Shown: in pieces, positions 32,712 to 43,014 of the stretch
Numbering within the stretch: position 1 is the stretch's first letter
Layout of the letters: the number at the start of each line of letters is the position of its first letter
Assembly: GCF_004328665.1 (NCBI RefSeq)
Contig: NZ_CP019771.1
Coordinates: 496,001 to 560,000 of the forward strand
Reading direction: 5' to 3'
Origin: Pseudoalteromonas sp. DL-6
GTDB taxonomy: Bacteria; Pseudomonadota; Gammaproteobacteria; Enterobacterales; Alteromonadaceae
Length of the DNA stretch: 64,000 nt
Notes under the pieces: generated by a model
The model's input: only the letters and a program-made list of their open reading frames with translations
Told to the model about the DNA's origin: nothing
Databases searched by the model: none
Program-made: the position numbers and the translations under genes

Positions 32712-35330
32712 TTATTTTAAATTAACTTTAGTTAATTCGACATCAAACTCATTATCCTTAATTAACAATGAGATAGATGTTACTTTTTCACCTTCAACCA
32801 TGCTCGAAAGCAAAATTTCAGACAATAGTGGTAGTACTTTATTCTGTAATATAGTGTGAATATTTCTTGCACCCGATCCGGCATTTTGACAATTAGCAAT
32901 AATGTATTCAATCACGTCATCTTGATAAGTTAACTGCGCATCATAATGCTTTTTAACACGCTTAATTATTTTATTAATTTGCAGCGCTGCAATTTGGGTC
33001 AGAATTTCATCACTTAACGGAATATAAGGAATAACATTAATGCGCCCTAAAAATGCGGGTTTAAATGCGCCTAATAAATCATCTTGTAATGCTTTTAATA
33101 AACCTTTAATACTCGGCTTACTTTCTTCATCTTCAAATAAACTCATTGTGGTATCAGTACCCACATTTGAGGTCATAATAATGATGGTATTTTTAAAGTC
33201 GATATCGCGACCTTCGCCGTCCTTAATCGTACCTTTATCGAATACTTGATAGAAAATATCTTGTACGCCTGGATGGGCTTTTTCCATTTCATCAAGTAGC
33301 ACCACACTGTATGGTTTTCTTCTTACTGCTTCGGTTAAAATACCGCCTTCGCCATAACCAACATAGCCTGGAGGTGAGCCAAGTAGTAATGACACTTTAT
33401 GCTCTTCTTTAAACTCAGACATGTTAATTACTGTTACGTTATCTTCGCTGCCATACACTTCTTGTGCTAGTGAAAGCGCTGTCTCTGTTTTACCAACACC
33501 GCTTGGGCCTGCCAGCATAAATATACCATTAGGACGGCTCTCATCTGCAAGTTGAGCACGGGAGGTTTGTACCACTTTAGCCATAAGTTCAAGCGCATGA
33601 TCTTGGCCAACAACGCGCTGTTTCATTTGCGCTGCTAAATTTAAAATGCCATGAATTTCGTCTTCATGCATTTTACCAACAGGAATACCGGTCCAATCAG
33701 AAATAACCTGTGCAATCAACTCTTCATCAACTTGCCAATGCACCATATTATGCTCATACGAGGCTAACTTAAGCTTACTTTCTTTTAGCTGCTCAAGTAC
33801 TTCAGCAGAAGAGTCTGCATCGTTGGTGTTAATCGATTCTAGCGCTTGGTTTAACTCGGCAACTATATCCTTCTCAACATTGAACTGCTCATTTAATGGT
33901 TCAAGTTGTTGTTCAATATCAACTAGTTCAGATTTAAGTGCTAATAATTGTTCGCTGTGATCTAAACCGGTTTTTTGCTCACGATTTAACATTAAAACTT
34001 GCGCTTCAATTTCACTAAGCCTATTAATTAACTGCTCAATCGCATTAGGTGTCGATGCTTGACTCATAGCAACACGAGCACATGCCGTATCTAACAATGC
34101 AACGGCTTTATCGGGTAGTTGTCTGGCAGTAATGTATCTGTGTGATAGATGCACTGCACTTTCAAGTGCTTGCTCTGAAATAAACACTTTATGATGTTTT
34201 TCCATCACCGGGACTAAACCACGTAGCATAGCAACCGCTTTTTCTGGTGTTGGTTCTTCAACTTTAACCACTTGGAAGCGACGTGTTAGTGCAGCATCCT
34301 TTTCAAAAAACTTTTTATATTCAGCCCACGTTGTTGCTGCAATAGTACGTAATTCCCCTCTTGCTAGAGCAGGCTTAAGTAAGTTGGCAGCATCATTTTG
34401 ACCCGCTTGTCCGCCACTACCAATCATAGTGTGAGCTTCATCTATGAAAAGAATCACAGGATCAACAGCGTTTTTAACTTCATTAATTAGCGACTTCAAA
34501 CGATTTTCAAATTCACCTTTCATGCCCGCACCCGCTTGCAGCAAAGCCAAATCTAGGCTGTGCAACTTAACGTTTTGTAATACTGCAGGTACATCTTTTT
34601 GAGCGATTCTTAGGGCAAGTCCTTCAACCACAGCGGTTTTACCTACACCCGCTTCACCGGTTAATATTGGATTGTTTTGACGACGTCTAGTTAAAATATC
34701 TACCATCTGACGTATTTCGAAATCACGACCTAAAATTGGGTCTATTTTTCCTGCTTTTGCTTGAGCGGTTAAATCGACGGTAAATTGATCTAAGCTTGGT
34801 GTTTTAGATGAACCATTTGCAGGTGTTGTAGCACTTGCAGTGGTGGTATTACGTTCTTGCGATTGGGCAACAATTTCAGGCCATGCATGTAGTAGTTGTC
34901 CAGGTTCTATATTATTGAAAAGCTTGCTACAACGCGTTACTAAACTAGACAAGGTATCGTCTTTTGTAAGCGTATAAATAACGTAAGCACTGCGAATTTG
35001 CTCATCAGTAAATTCTATACTGGTGCTTAACCATGACTGTCTAAGTAAAGTAGTAACATGTACCGACAGACTAGGCGACGAATCACTACCCGTTTTAAAT
35101 GACTCTAATGATTGATTTAAATCTTGCTTTACCTGATCAATATCAATATCGAAAGCACTGAATATGAGTCTAACATCGTCTAGTTGCTGCTCAATCATAG
35201 CTAACAGCCAATGCTCTAATTCAACCGTAAAATGGCTGCGGCTATTACAAATTGCGACCGCTGCTTCTAAGCTCTTTCTACAATCTGGGCTTAGTTTCTC
35301 AACTAATTTGTTTAATGTCATCGTTGACAT
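32712..35330 (-). CDS. clpV: T6SS AAA+ ATPase ClpV (TssH)
   Basis: 872 residues, the normal ClpV length. N-terminal Clp_N helices (1 to about 150), then a linker; first AAA+ module with Walker A GEAGVGKT (225-232) and Walker B VILFIDEAHT; middle coiled-coil domain; second AAA+ module with GPSGVGKT and VVLLDEMEKAHPG. ClpV disassembles the contracted TssB/TssC sheath for recycling. The C-terminal and middle regions distinguish it from ClpB by context. It is last in the structural run before hcp, 22 bases after tssG. Confidence 0.97.
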   Translation of the reverse strand: MSTMTLNKLVEKLSPDCRKSLEAAVAICNSRSHFTVELEHWLLAMIEQQLDDVRLIFSAFDIDIDQVKQDLNQSLESFKTGSDSSPSLSVHVTTLLRQSWLSTSIEFTDEQIRSAYVIYTLTKDDTLSSLVTRCSKLFNNIEPGQLLHAWPEIVAQSQERNTTTASATTPANGSSKTPSLDQFTVDLTAQAKAGKIDPILGRDFEIRQMVDILTRRRQNNPILTGEAGVGKTAVVEGLALRIAQKDVPAVLQNVKLHSLDLALLQAGAGMKGEFENRLKSLINEVKNAVDPVILFIDEAHTMIGSGGQAGQNDAANLLKPALARGELRTIAATTWAEYKKFFEKDAALTRRFQVVKVEEPTPEKAVAMLRGLVPVMEKHHKVFISEQALESAVHLSHRYITARQLPDKAVALLDTACARVAMSQASTPNAIEQLINRLSEIEAQVLMLNREQKTGLDHSEQLLALKSELVDIEQQLEPLNEQFNVEKDIVAELNQALESINTNDADSSAEVLEQLKESKLKLASYEHNMVHWQVDEELIAQVISDWTGIPVGKMHEDEIHGILNLAAQMKQRVVGQDHALELMAKVVQTSRAQLADESRPNGIFMLAGPSGVGKTETALSLAQEVYGSEDNVTVINMSEFKEEHKVSLLLGSPPGYVGYGEGGILTEAVRRKPYSVVLLDEMEKAHPGVQDIFYQVFDKGTIKDGEGRDIDFKNTIIIMTSNVGTDTTMSLFEDEESKPSIKGLLKALQDDLLGAFKPAFLGRINVIPYIPLSDEILTQIAALQINKIIKRVKKHYDAQLTYQDDVIEYIIANCQNAGSGARNIHTILQNKVLPLLSEILLSSMVEGEKVTSISLLIKDNEFDVELTKVNLK

Positions 35331-35352
35331 ACACTGTTCCTTTTAATTTTAA

Positions 35353-36342
35353 TTATCCTTTAAACGATAACTTAGTAGGGTTAAATTTAGGGGTGTTTTT
35401 ACTCGCCATTAAAAAGCTATTTGCGCCTAGTTGGCATTCACTTTTTGACAGCTGCACCGCATCAAGTTGTTGAAAATCTGACTCAATAACAAGTCGAAAT
35501 GAAATAGCATTGCCGGCATAGTCTTTGACAATTTTTTTAGCTAATTCAAATAACTTGCCTTTAGGTAACAAGGATTTTGCTTTATCAAAATCGCGGGTAC
35601 TGATATGGATCTCGATATTAGAAGAAATATCCCATATCTTTTTACCAATTACCGTATCAACACCTAAGCGGGCATGTTGTCCCTCATAAAGGCGTTCACT
35701 TGCTAAACATGTTTGCTCTTGTGGCTTCAAATCGTGCCACTTACCTATCATTTGTTTAATGACAACATCACAGCCAAGATATGAGCTCAGTACACTTTTT
35801 AAGTCAAAAGCATTGCGAATTTTTCGGCTATAAAGGCCTGAAAAGTGCAACTGATGTTCATCATAACCGCCGCTTAAAAGCCCTAATATTTGCGTGTATG
35901 GGTCTTTGTTTTTATCTTTATTTACATGATTTAAAGACGGTTTATATTTTTTCCACGCTCGATAATATAAAGACACCAAACGGTGATTAAACATGTCGTA
36001 AAAGTCGCGCATGGTTGTATCTTTATAGCGAAGACGCTGCATCACTAGTTCGCTATAAAATTGAGGCAAAGCGCCCGAGCAACCCGTTAGTCCCATAAAA
36101 GAGATCTGCATGTTGACTTTATGTAAGCCATCTTCAAAGCTTGCTTGTTCTAATTTTGTGATAGCGTTACCTGGGTAACCAAATTTTTGAGTTGCGGTAA
36201 ACTTAATTAACTCTTGCTTTGGACTACTGTCATACCCTACGTAGCGATACTCCAAGCCATGCTTTTTCAGCTGGTTTTCTATAATGAAAACTGCTTTATA
36301 AAAGTCAACTTGTGACGCTTGAGAAATAATATGTTGGATCAT
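35353..36342 (-). CDS. tssG: T6SS baseplate protein TssG
   Basis: 329 residues with TssG/VasB signatures: an IQHIISQASQVDFYKAVF start, the FMGLTGCSGALPQFYSELVM core and RLGVDTVIGKKIWDISSNIE. It forms a baseplate wedge with TssF and TssE. The ATG at 36342 overlaps the tssF TGA in ATGA; a start at 36375 would overlap tssF much further and is unlikely. Confidence 0.95.
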   Translation of the reverse strand: MIQHIISQASQVDFYKAVFIIENQLKKHGLEYRYVGYDSSPKQELIKFTATQKFGYPGNAITKLEQASFEDGLHKVNMQISFMGLTGCSGALPQFYSELVMQRLRYKDTTMRDFYDMFNHRLVSLYYRAWKKYKPSLNHVNKDKNKDPYTQILGLLSGGYDEHQLHFSGLYSRKIRNAFDLKSVLSSYLGCDVVIKQMIGKWHDLKPQEQTCLASERLYEGQHARLGVDTVIGKKIWDISSNIEIHISTRDFDKAKSLLPKGKLFELAKKIVKDYAGNAISFRLVIESDFQQLDAVQLSKSECQLGANSFLMASKNTPKFNPTKLSFKG

Positions 36343-38165
36343 ACTAACGGGCTTTCCCCAACTCGCGCAGGCCATTGGTAATACACTTGCTCTTGTTCTT
36401 TTAGCCTTAAACTAACGCGAGTAAAGCTATTAATTGCTGCAAATTGCGCAAAGAAATGATCGAGGATAGAGGCAAAGAAAAACATGCCACTTCCTGAAAA
36501 GTCATCATTGGCGAAGGTAATTTCAATTTCACTTCCCGTTGCAAAGCTTACTCGCCCTTTTTGCACAACACGAGCTGTTGCGGGTTCTACAACCACACGG
36601 TAAATATTATCAATAAGGCCTTTTGTTTGCGGAGATGCTCTAAAGTCATAAAGGCGTAGCACTTCTTTAAGCTTATTACATGCATCATCTCCACTAAACG
36701 CGTCGAGCGTTAAATGATTAACTAATTGCCAACGTGTTGCATCGGCTAATATCGGTCTAACTGCATGAGTAAATGGAATTAAACATCTAATTTTTTTAAT
36801 TACATCGCCGCGCTCTGGCATTAATAAGCCTAGCTCATCGTCTCCAAAAGGCATGCTCGCAGGGAGGTTTCGATTACTGCAATTAGCACGTACGGTTAGG
36901 ACCGTGTTCCCTTCAGCATAATCCATAGCGCTATTTTCAAATCGTGCATCTACCAATGATAGAAACGATTCGGTGCCTGACTCAACATAACCCCCTGCCC
37001 ATGAGGCAGTTTCTCTGCGGATATGCCAAAACAAATCATCGTGGCCTTGGTATCGTGGATGCGTTTGTCCATAAAACGGACAAACTATTTGTTTATTTCC
37101 CTTATGGTCAAAGGCAATTACTTCTGAAATACCAATTACTTCTGAAATCTCAGAGTCCATATAACGCGGCGTTAATTGGTATTCGTATTCGCTCAGCTCA
37201 GGGCGAATAGGTTCTAATTCTTGTTCAAACATATTAATTATGGGCGTACACCCCATCAAGAACATGTCTTTGTCTACTTGCTTTTCAAGCTCTGAAGATT
37301 CAGCATCAAGATAAATATACACTGTGCATTTATTAGAATTTTTAGGCAACGATGAGTGAATATTTTCAAGTTCAAAAAAACGAAACTTTTCAGGAAAGGT
37401 AAAGTTTTCGACGAGTAAGCGATAGCCGGCACTTGATCGCTGCGAATACGGTACAACCGCTTCATTTGCATCAAAGCCAACCGCTTTAAGTTGAGTTTTA
37501 GAAAGGTACTTTATACCCTCATCACCATTATCAAAAGCAATGCCAATAGCGTGCTTAAACAATAATTCATACACTTTAAGCGTATGATGCCATTGGCCAT
37601 TTATAAATAATCGTAATTTTTCCAGCCCAGTTTCAGCCAGTGATACACCCGGGTATTCACCGGTTAGCTCAAGTTTGAAAATTGACTTTGCTTTCTCATG
37701 CCAACGTGGTTTTGGTGCCACAAAAGGACTGTTATCAAATTGCGCACTGGTAATTTCAACAGGCCATAAGTAAGTTTCATAACAGGTTTGAAACTTACAT
37801 TGCTTCATTGACTCAACATTGGTTTCAACTTCACTCGCTCTTGGAATGACTACTCCCGTGGTTGAGAGGTTTTCAGCCTCTAATTTAACCACCGACATTG
37901 AAGGAATAGGCGCTTGATAGTCAGGTAACATTTGCCCTAATAAAGCATCAGTAAGCTCAGGAAAGCTATCATCTAACTTTTGCCTAATATTAGCCGTTAA
38001 AAATGCGAACGATTCAATTAATCTAGATACATGAGGGTCTTCAATATGATCATCGCTTAGCTTTAATCGCCCTGCAACTTTAGGGTATTTTTCAGAGAAG
38101 TCTTTACCCATATGACGAACAAACGCCAATTCACGATTGTAATATTTTAATAACTCATCGTTCAT
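36339..38165 (-). CDS. tssF: T6SS baseplate protein TssF
   Basis: 608 residues, TssF/VasA type. It starts MNDELLKYYNRELAFVRHMG and contains the family's DDHIEDPHVSRLIESFAFLT segment, DALLGQMLPDYQAPIPSM and a C-terminal FASILDHFFAQFAAINSFTR. It forms the wedge complex with TssG and TssE around the VgrG spike. The start overlaps the end of tssE by four bases and the stop overlaps tssG by four, an unbroken translational chain. Confidence 0.96.
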   Translation of the reverse strand: MNDELLKYYNRELAFVRHMGKDFSEKYPKVAGRLKLSDDHIEDPHVSRLIESFAFLTANIRQKLDDSFPELTDALLGQMLPDYQAPIPSMSVVKLEAENLSTTGVVIPRASEVETNVESMKQCKFQTCYETYLWPVEITSAQFDNSPFVAPKPRWHEKAKSIFKLELTGEYPGVSLAETGLEKLRLFINGQWHHTLKVYELLFKHAIGIAFDNGDEGIKYLSKTQLKAVGFDANEAVVPYSQRSSAGYRLLVENFTFPEKFRFFELENIHSSLPKNSNKCTVYIYLDAESSELEKQVDKDMFLMGCTPIINMFEQELEPIRPELSEYEYQLTPRYMDSEISEVIGISEVIAFDHKGNKQIVCPFYGQTHPRYQGHDDLFWHIRRETASWAGGYVESGTESFLSLVDARFENSAMDYAEGNTVLTVRANCSNRNLPASMPFGDDELGLLMPERGDVIKKIRCLIPFTHAVRPILADATRWQLVNHLTLDAFSGDDACNKLKEVLRLYDFRASPQTKGLIDNIYRVVVEPATARVVQKGRVSFATGSEIEITFANDDFSGSGMFFFASILDHFFAQFAAINSFTRVSLRLKEQEQVYYQWPARVGESPLV

Positions 38166-38647
38166 AAAGAAGCCTCTATAATCTTCATCCCTAAGTTCAC
38201 AGGCTCAACTTCAGAGTCAAAGCTAATAAACTCTGGCTCTGGATCTGCATATAGTAAAGCGTTTATTCGCAAGTTTAATACTCTATTTACGGGTACTTCA
38301 TCGTCAGTAAATACCTCAACTTCAATGAACCGAGGCTCAAATTTCAAAATTGTATTTCTAACGGTTTCACATAGCAGTGCCCGCCCTTCGTGAGAGCTCA
38401 CCGACATACTCGAAAAGTCAGGTAAACCATACGATAAGCAGGATGTTGCTAACTCTGCATATTGTGCTGGCCACGTGTGCCATTGAATTCGCGCATTTAG
38501 CAGCGCTTCTATGTCTCTGCGCACATTTTTTCTCAGCTCACTAATGCTGATCCCCTCAGTACGAGATGGGGCATCCTGAAAGTCTGGCTCATCGTCAATG
38601 AGCCTATCTAAAATGGATGCTTGAAGCTGCTGCTTATGCTCTATCAT
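38162..38647 (-). CDS. tssE: T6SS baseplate protein TssE (gp25-like)
   Basis: 161 residues with the gp25 lysozyme-like baseplate fold. It includes ASILDRLIDDEP, LRKNVRRDIEALLNARIQWH, SCLSYGLPDFSSMS and a C-terminal acidic strand, ISFDSEVEPVNLG. The EPR-like motif of TssE is represented by LKFEPRFIEVEV. It initiates sheath assembly with TssF and TssG. It follows tagJ by 15 bases. Confidence 0.94.
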   Translation of the reverse strand: MIEHKQQLQASILDRLIDDEPDFQDAPSRTEGISISELRKNVRRDIEALLNARIQWHTWPAQYAELATSCLSYGLPDFSSMSVSSHEGRALLCETVRNTILKFEPRFIEVEVFTDDEVPVNRVLNLRINALLYADPEPEFISFDSEVEPVNLGMKIIEASL

Positions 38648-38662
38648 AATTATTTACTATGC

Positions 38663-39442
38663 TTACTCAGCTGTTTCTAGGACGTTTATTTTAAGGTTTG
38701 GAACAGTGATAGCTTCATCGTTGACAAACAACATTTTCATTCCTTTACCTATAATAAATTCGTCTTGAAGTTCTTCCCAATCAGATACTTGGCCTAGCTT
38801 TTCTAGATCTGTATTTGAGTTTGCGTAAACTAGTGGCAAGTGAGCGGTACCCGATGGGCCGTCTTTAATAGTAATTTCAACGCGTAACCAAATACCCTCT
38901 AATAATGACGTTACAGGTTCTACTTTTAATGTTTCAATTTCATTAAAGTTAGCCAGGTAAAACTCGCCATTCGTGCCTAGCACTTCTAAATAAGGACTTA
39001 AGCTATCATCTAAATCTCGAATTGCTGATTGCTCGTCTTCAACACTCTCCAAGCGAAGCGCTTCCATTTGTTGTGCAAGACTGGCAGCTTCAGATCTTTC
39101 ACCTTCAAGCAAAGCAACATGCATTTTTAAAAACAAGGTATCTAGCTCATTGGCTTCATGAAAAAGTTTAGGAATCCCCTTACCTTGATAAAAATCTACG
39201 CGCGATTGCTGGGCACGAATTAAATGTCTAAGGTTAACTGCACCTACAGCAAACTCTGGGTTCTTTTGCACCATAAAGTCGAGTTGTTTGTCTGCTTTTT
39301 CAAGCTCGCCATTAATGCAAAGTAATTCAGAATAAATACTTCTAATGTCAAAATTTAAAGGCTCATCTTGCAACTCGGTAGCGCAGCATAATAAAGCATC
39401 AGCAAGTTTTCCCTCGCGAATTAAACTGTGTATTTTTTTCAT
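38663..39442 (-). CDS. tagJ: T6SS accessory protein TagJ (ImpE family)
   Basis: 259 residues of the ImpE family: an N-terminal helical TPR-like part (KKIHSLIREGKLADALLCCA, PLNFDIRSIYSELLCINGEL) and a C-terminal beta part (EGIWLRVEITIKDGPSGTAH). TagJ binds the TssB N-terminus and modulates ClpV interaction in P. aeruginosa HSI-1-type systems. It begins two bases before the tssC-like gene ends, in effect directly downstream. Its presence suggests the T6SS subgroup with ImpE and the phosphorylation pathway. Confidence 0.9.
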   Translation of the reverse strand: MKKIHSLIREGKLADALLCCATELQDEPLNFDIRSIYSELLCINGELEKADKQLDFMVQKNPEFAVGAVNLRHLIRAQQSRVDFYQGKGIPKLFHEANELDTLFLKMHVALLEGERSEAASLAQQMEALRLESVEDEQSAIRDLDDSLSPYLEVLGTNGEFYLANFNEIETLKVEPVTSLLEGIWLRVEITIKDGPSGTAHLPLVYANSNTDLEKLGQVSDWEELQDEFIIGKGMKMLFVNDEAITVPNLKINVLETAE

Positions 39443-39444
39443 GA

Positions 39445-40971
39445 TTATTCCTTTATTTTATGATGAGGACTGAGCTCTGTTATTAACTTAATACTCGAGA
39501 CCATTTGGTCTAACTGAAAGTGGGGCTGTAACTGCAAAACCGAAAAGTAATGCCCCGGGTTTGCTTTATTTTCACTTACTTTTATTTTTGCATTACTCAG
39601 TGGATATTTGCTTCTAATATGCTCAGACGCGGAGTCTGACGCAGTAGTGTAGTTATTTATCCAGGCCTGTAAGTCTCTTTCACAGGCCTGTGCTGTGCTA
39701 TAAGACCCCACACGATCGCGGGCTAATAATTTTAAATAGTGCGCAAAGCGCGATACACACAAAATGTATTGCAACATAGACGATAAGCGCGCATTGATAT
39801 TGGCAGCACTTGAGTCGTAATTTTTTGTTTTTTGAACCGATGCATTACTGTAAAAAACAATATGCTCCGTATTTGTAACCGAAGAAGCTGGGATAAAACC
39901 GAGCTCAGAAAATTGCTTTTCAAACTTACTGGTTACTAATAAATCAAGTGGCGGCTTTGCCTCTTTTTGATAGGTATCGTTTGCAAAGCTATCACGAGCA
40001 AGCCCTGTTACTAATCCCTTAGAGACTTTGCCTGGCTCTATACCACGAATGTGACCAAACCAACCGCTGTCGCAGTAAGCTCTAATTATTGTTGATACAA
40101 ACTGATACGCTGCACTGCCCCACAACATATCTGTTTCTGGATTTTTTATTTGTTCTTTGAAGTAAAAATCTTGATGGCGTTTGCCATCATTAACATAAGG
40201 CGGCCTAACTAACACATGAGGCAAGGTAAACCCCATGAAGCGCGCTTCTTCCATTTTTCTAAAACTTTGCCATTTTATATATTCTGGTTGTTCAAACTGA
40301 TTAAATAAATCAGAGTAATAACCTAAATCTGAAAAGCTATCAGCGCCAAATAAATTAGCCGATGCCGAACAGATAAAAGGAGAAAATGCAGCCGCTGCCG
40401 TTCTTGATACCTCTTTTATGGTATCAATATCGTTGTAAATAGTGCCTGCTGAGCAACCATTACTAATTTCGTAATCACCAATTACAATACCAAAAGGCTC
40501 GCCTCCGGCACTGTCAAACTCGTTTTGATAAAGTAACTGAAAAAACATACTTTGATCAAAATCAATCGCTTTGTTCACGTCTTTTGAGAGCGTTGACCAA
40601 TCACAATTGAGCAATTTAACTTTTACTTTTTTTTCTTTGTCTTGTTGCTCTGTTTGTAATAATAACCACCATAGATTACGCCAACTAGCTTCTAAACGTT
40701 GAAAGCTATCTGCATGAATTATGTGATTGAGTTGCGATGAAATAAGCTGATCGAGTTCAATAATTACACGTTGTAAATAAGGACTTAAAGACTCCTTATT
40801 CCAAGAAAGGGGAGAATCAGAAGAGCCTTCAAGCCATAACAATAACGCTTTATCTAGGTTTTTTTCATTTAAAAACCTATCAAGCAAAGCGTCATTATCA
40901 CTAATTCGAGACTGTGACTTTTGTTGAAAAGTGAAGTCTTGATTTATAAATGAAAACTCTTCGTGATTCAT
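39445..40971 (-). CDS. Second TssC-like sheath family protein
   Basis: 508 residues, clearly homologous to TssC: LNHIIHADSFQRLEASWRNL, FDSAGGEPFGIVIGDYEISN, and [20 protein letters not shown]. It diverges from the adjacent 496-residue TssC and has a longer N-terminus with no TssB-contact segment of the usual kind. Such doubled TssC genes (ImpC/ImpD-like) occur in several T6SS loci. Its role, perhaps at the baseplate-distal or proximal sheath end, is not settled to my knowledge. It lies 37 bases after tssC and just before tagJ. Confidence 0.9.
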   Translation of the reverse strand: MNHEEFSFINQDFTFQQKSQSRISDNDALLDRFLNEKNLDKALLLWLEGSSDSPLSWNKESLSPYLQRVIIELDQLISSQLNHIIHADSFQRLEASWRNLWWLLLQTEQQDKEKKVKVKLLNCDWSTLSKDVNKAIDFDQSMFFQLLYQNEFDSAGGEPFGIVIGDYEISNGCSAGTIYNDIDTIKEVSRTAAAAFSPFICSASANLFGADSFSDLGYYSDLFNQFEQPEYIKWQSFRKMEEARFMGFTLPHVLVRPPYVNDGKRHQDFYFKEQIKNPETDMLWGSAAYQFVSTIIRAYCDSGWFGHIRGIEPGKVSKGLVTGLARDSFANDTYQKEAKPPLDLLVTSKFEKQFSELGFIPASSVTNTEHIVFYSNASVQKTKNYDSSAANINARLSSMLQYILCVSRFAHYLKLLARDRVGSYSTAQACERDLQAWINNYTTASDSASEHIRSKYPLSNAKIKVSENKANPGHYFSVLQLQPHFQLDQMVSSIKLITELSPHHKIKE

Positions 40972-41008
40972 TCTATTGCATCATCCTTAATGCGAGAGAG
41001 CGGTATTA

Positions 41009-42499
41009 TTAACCGATCTCTGGGATTTTAGCTACAAGACGTAAAGAAGACGTTAGTTCTTCCATTTGTAACCAAGGCTTCAACCAAGCAACAGCGTTGT
41101 AGGCACCAGGTTGACCTGGGATCTCTTTTACAGATACTTTTGCATCTGCAAGAGGGTAACGTGCTCTAATGTCTTGACCACCGCCCTCTGTCGCATTTAC
41201 ATATGACAGGATCCAACGGTTTAACCATGATTCAACGTCTTCGGCTTCCATAAAGCTACCAATCTTGTCACGTGCCATTACTTTTAGGTAATGAGCAAAG
41301 CGAGAAGTTGCCATTAAGTATGGTAAACGCGCTGAAATAGCAGCGTTAGCCGTGGCATCAGGCGTTGAGTAAATTTTTGGTTTTTGACAGCTTTGACCAC
41401 CAAAGAAAACAGCATAATCAGTATTTTTATAGTGACATAAAGGTAAGAAGCCTAACTGACTTAACTCTGCCTCACGACGATCTGTAATGCCAATTTCTGT
41501 TGGACATTTTAGATCTGGATCACCATCATCACTCGTAAATATGTGCGTCGGTAAACCTTCCACTTTACCACCACCCTCAGCACCTCGAATAGCAGTACAG
41601 AAACCGTATTGAGAAAACGCAGCGGTCATGTTGGTTGCCATAGCGTATGCAGCATTACTCCAGCAGTAATCACTATTATCAGTACTTACTGAACGGCCAT
41701 CTTGTGCTTCAACTTCAAACTCTTCATAGTTGAACTCTTCAACAGGTTTTGAAGCGGCACCATATGGTAAACGCGAAAGGAAACGCGGCATTGTTAATGA
41801 CACAAAGCGTGAATCATCGCTGTCTCTAAATGAGCGCCATTTAGTGTATTCTAGTGATTCAAATACTTTTTCTAAATCGCGTGGTTTAGTAAGTTCTTCC
41901 CAATTATCAAAACCAAATAAAGACGGTGAAGACGCAGCAATAAATGGACAGAATCCAGCTGCAGCCACATTAGACATTAAGCTTAATGTTTCAACATCTT
42001 CAGGGTGATTAGTAAATTCAAAGTCACCTACGATAGTGCCATATGGTTCACCACCTGGAGTACCAAATTCAGACTCGTAAATTTTCTTGAAGGTTTGGCT
42101 TTGATCAAACTCAACGGCTTTACTTAAGTCTTTATGTAGCTCTTTTTTCTTCATGTTTAAAACACGAATTTTTAATGTAGAACTTGTTTCAGAGTTCATC
42201 ACTAAGTGATGTAAACCGCGCCATGAGCCTTCAAGTTTTTGAAACTCATCTGAGTGCATCACTACGCTTAGCTGTTTTGAGATTTTTTGATCGATTAACT
42301 GAATAGCTTCATTAAACGTCACAGTCATGTTTTTATTCCATTGAACTGTGCCTTTTAATGCTTCTTCGGTTAATGTTTTTAGTAATTCTTCAGCACGGCT
42401 CGACTCTGTTTGTTTGGTCGCACCAATTGCTTGCTCTAATAGTGAAGAACTTACTTCTGATACCGATTCTGATTCTGTTGCTAATTGTTCAGTGCTCAT
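41009..42499 (-). CDS. tssC: T6SS contractile sheath large subunit TssC
   Basis: 496 residues, the standard TssC (VipB, EvpB) with [60 protein letters not shown] and [20 protein letters not shown]. It forms the contractile sheath with TssB around the Hcp tube. Its ATG overlaps the tssB TGA by four bases. The Hcp-facing C-terminus and the ClpV-exposed regions look intact. Confidence 0.97.
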   Translation of the reverse strand: MSTEQLATESESVSEVSSSLLEQAIGATKQTESSRAEELLKTLTEEALKGTVQWNKNMTVTFNEAIQLIDQKISKQLSVVMHSDEFQKLEGSWRGLHHLVMNSETSSTLKIRVLNMKKKELHKDLSKAVEFDQSQTFKKIYESEFGTPGGEPYGTIVGDFEFTNHPEDVETLSLMSNVAAAGFCPFIAASSPSLFGFDNWEELTKPRDLEKVFESLEYTKWRSFRDSDDSRFVSLTMPRFLSRLPYGAASKPVEEFNYEEFEVEAQDGRSVSTDNSDYCWSNAAYAMATNMTAAFSQYGFCTAIRGAEGGGKVEGLPTHIFTSDDGDPDLKCPTEIGITDRREAELSQLGFLPLCHYKNTDYAVFFGGQSCQKPKIYSTPDATANAAISARLPYLMATSRFAHYLKVMARDKIGSFMEAEDVESWLNRWILSYVNATEGGGQDIRARYPLADAKVSVKEIPGQPGAYNAVAWLKPWLQMEELTSSLRLVAKIPEIG

Positions 42500-42999
42500 T
42501 TATCAGTCTCCTCTAAGTTAAGTTCTTTAGCCATCGAGTCTAAGCTTGCTGTATTGCTTAATACTTCTTCAAGTACGTTTTCAAGCTCTTCTGAGCGGTC
42601 AATCTTGGTCATTAAGTCACGCAGTTTGTTGCGTGTTTCCATCAACTTACGTAGTGGCTCGACTTGATTTACAACCGCTGCAGGCTCAAAATCGTCAATC
42701 GACTTAAAGTTCAAGTTAACTTCAAACTGAGAACCATCATCTGTTAATGTGTTGTCTACTTTTAAACGCAGAGAAGGACTCATACGTTTTAATACATCAT
42801 TAAAGTTATCACGATCAATTTGAATAAAACGTCTATCTTTTAGTGGCTTAAGCGCTTCTGTATTATCACCAGAAAAATCGCCCATTACACCCACTACAAA
42901 GGGTAATTCTTTTTTTACTGCCGCGCCCTCAGTTTCCACATCATAAGTGATATGTACTCTAGGTTTACGAACTCGTTTTAACTTATCATGGATACTCAT
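42496..42999 (-). CDS. tssB: T6SS contractile sheath small subunit TssB
   Basis: 167 residues, TssB/VipA. It includes [54 protein letters not shown] and a C-terminal helix with [20 protein letters not shown]. It pairs with TssC in the sheath; the helix near residue 110-140 is the ClpV-recognition area in VipA. It is coupled to tssC by ATGA and lies 15 bases after tssA. Confidence 0.97.
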   Translation of the reverse strand: MSIHDKLKRVRKPRVHITYDVETEGAAVKKELPFVVGVMGDFSGDNTEALKPLKDRRFIQIDRDNFNDVLKRMSPSLRLKVDNTLTDDGSQFEVNLNFKSIDDFEPAAVVNQVEPLRKLMETRNKLRDLMTKIDRSEELENVLEEVLSNTASLDSMAKELNLEETDK

Positions 43000-43014
43000 T
43001 GAGAACTCCTTTTA

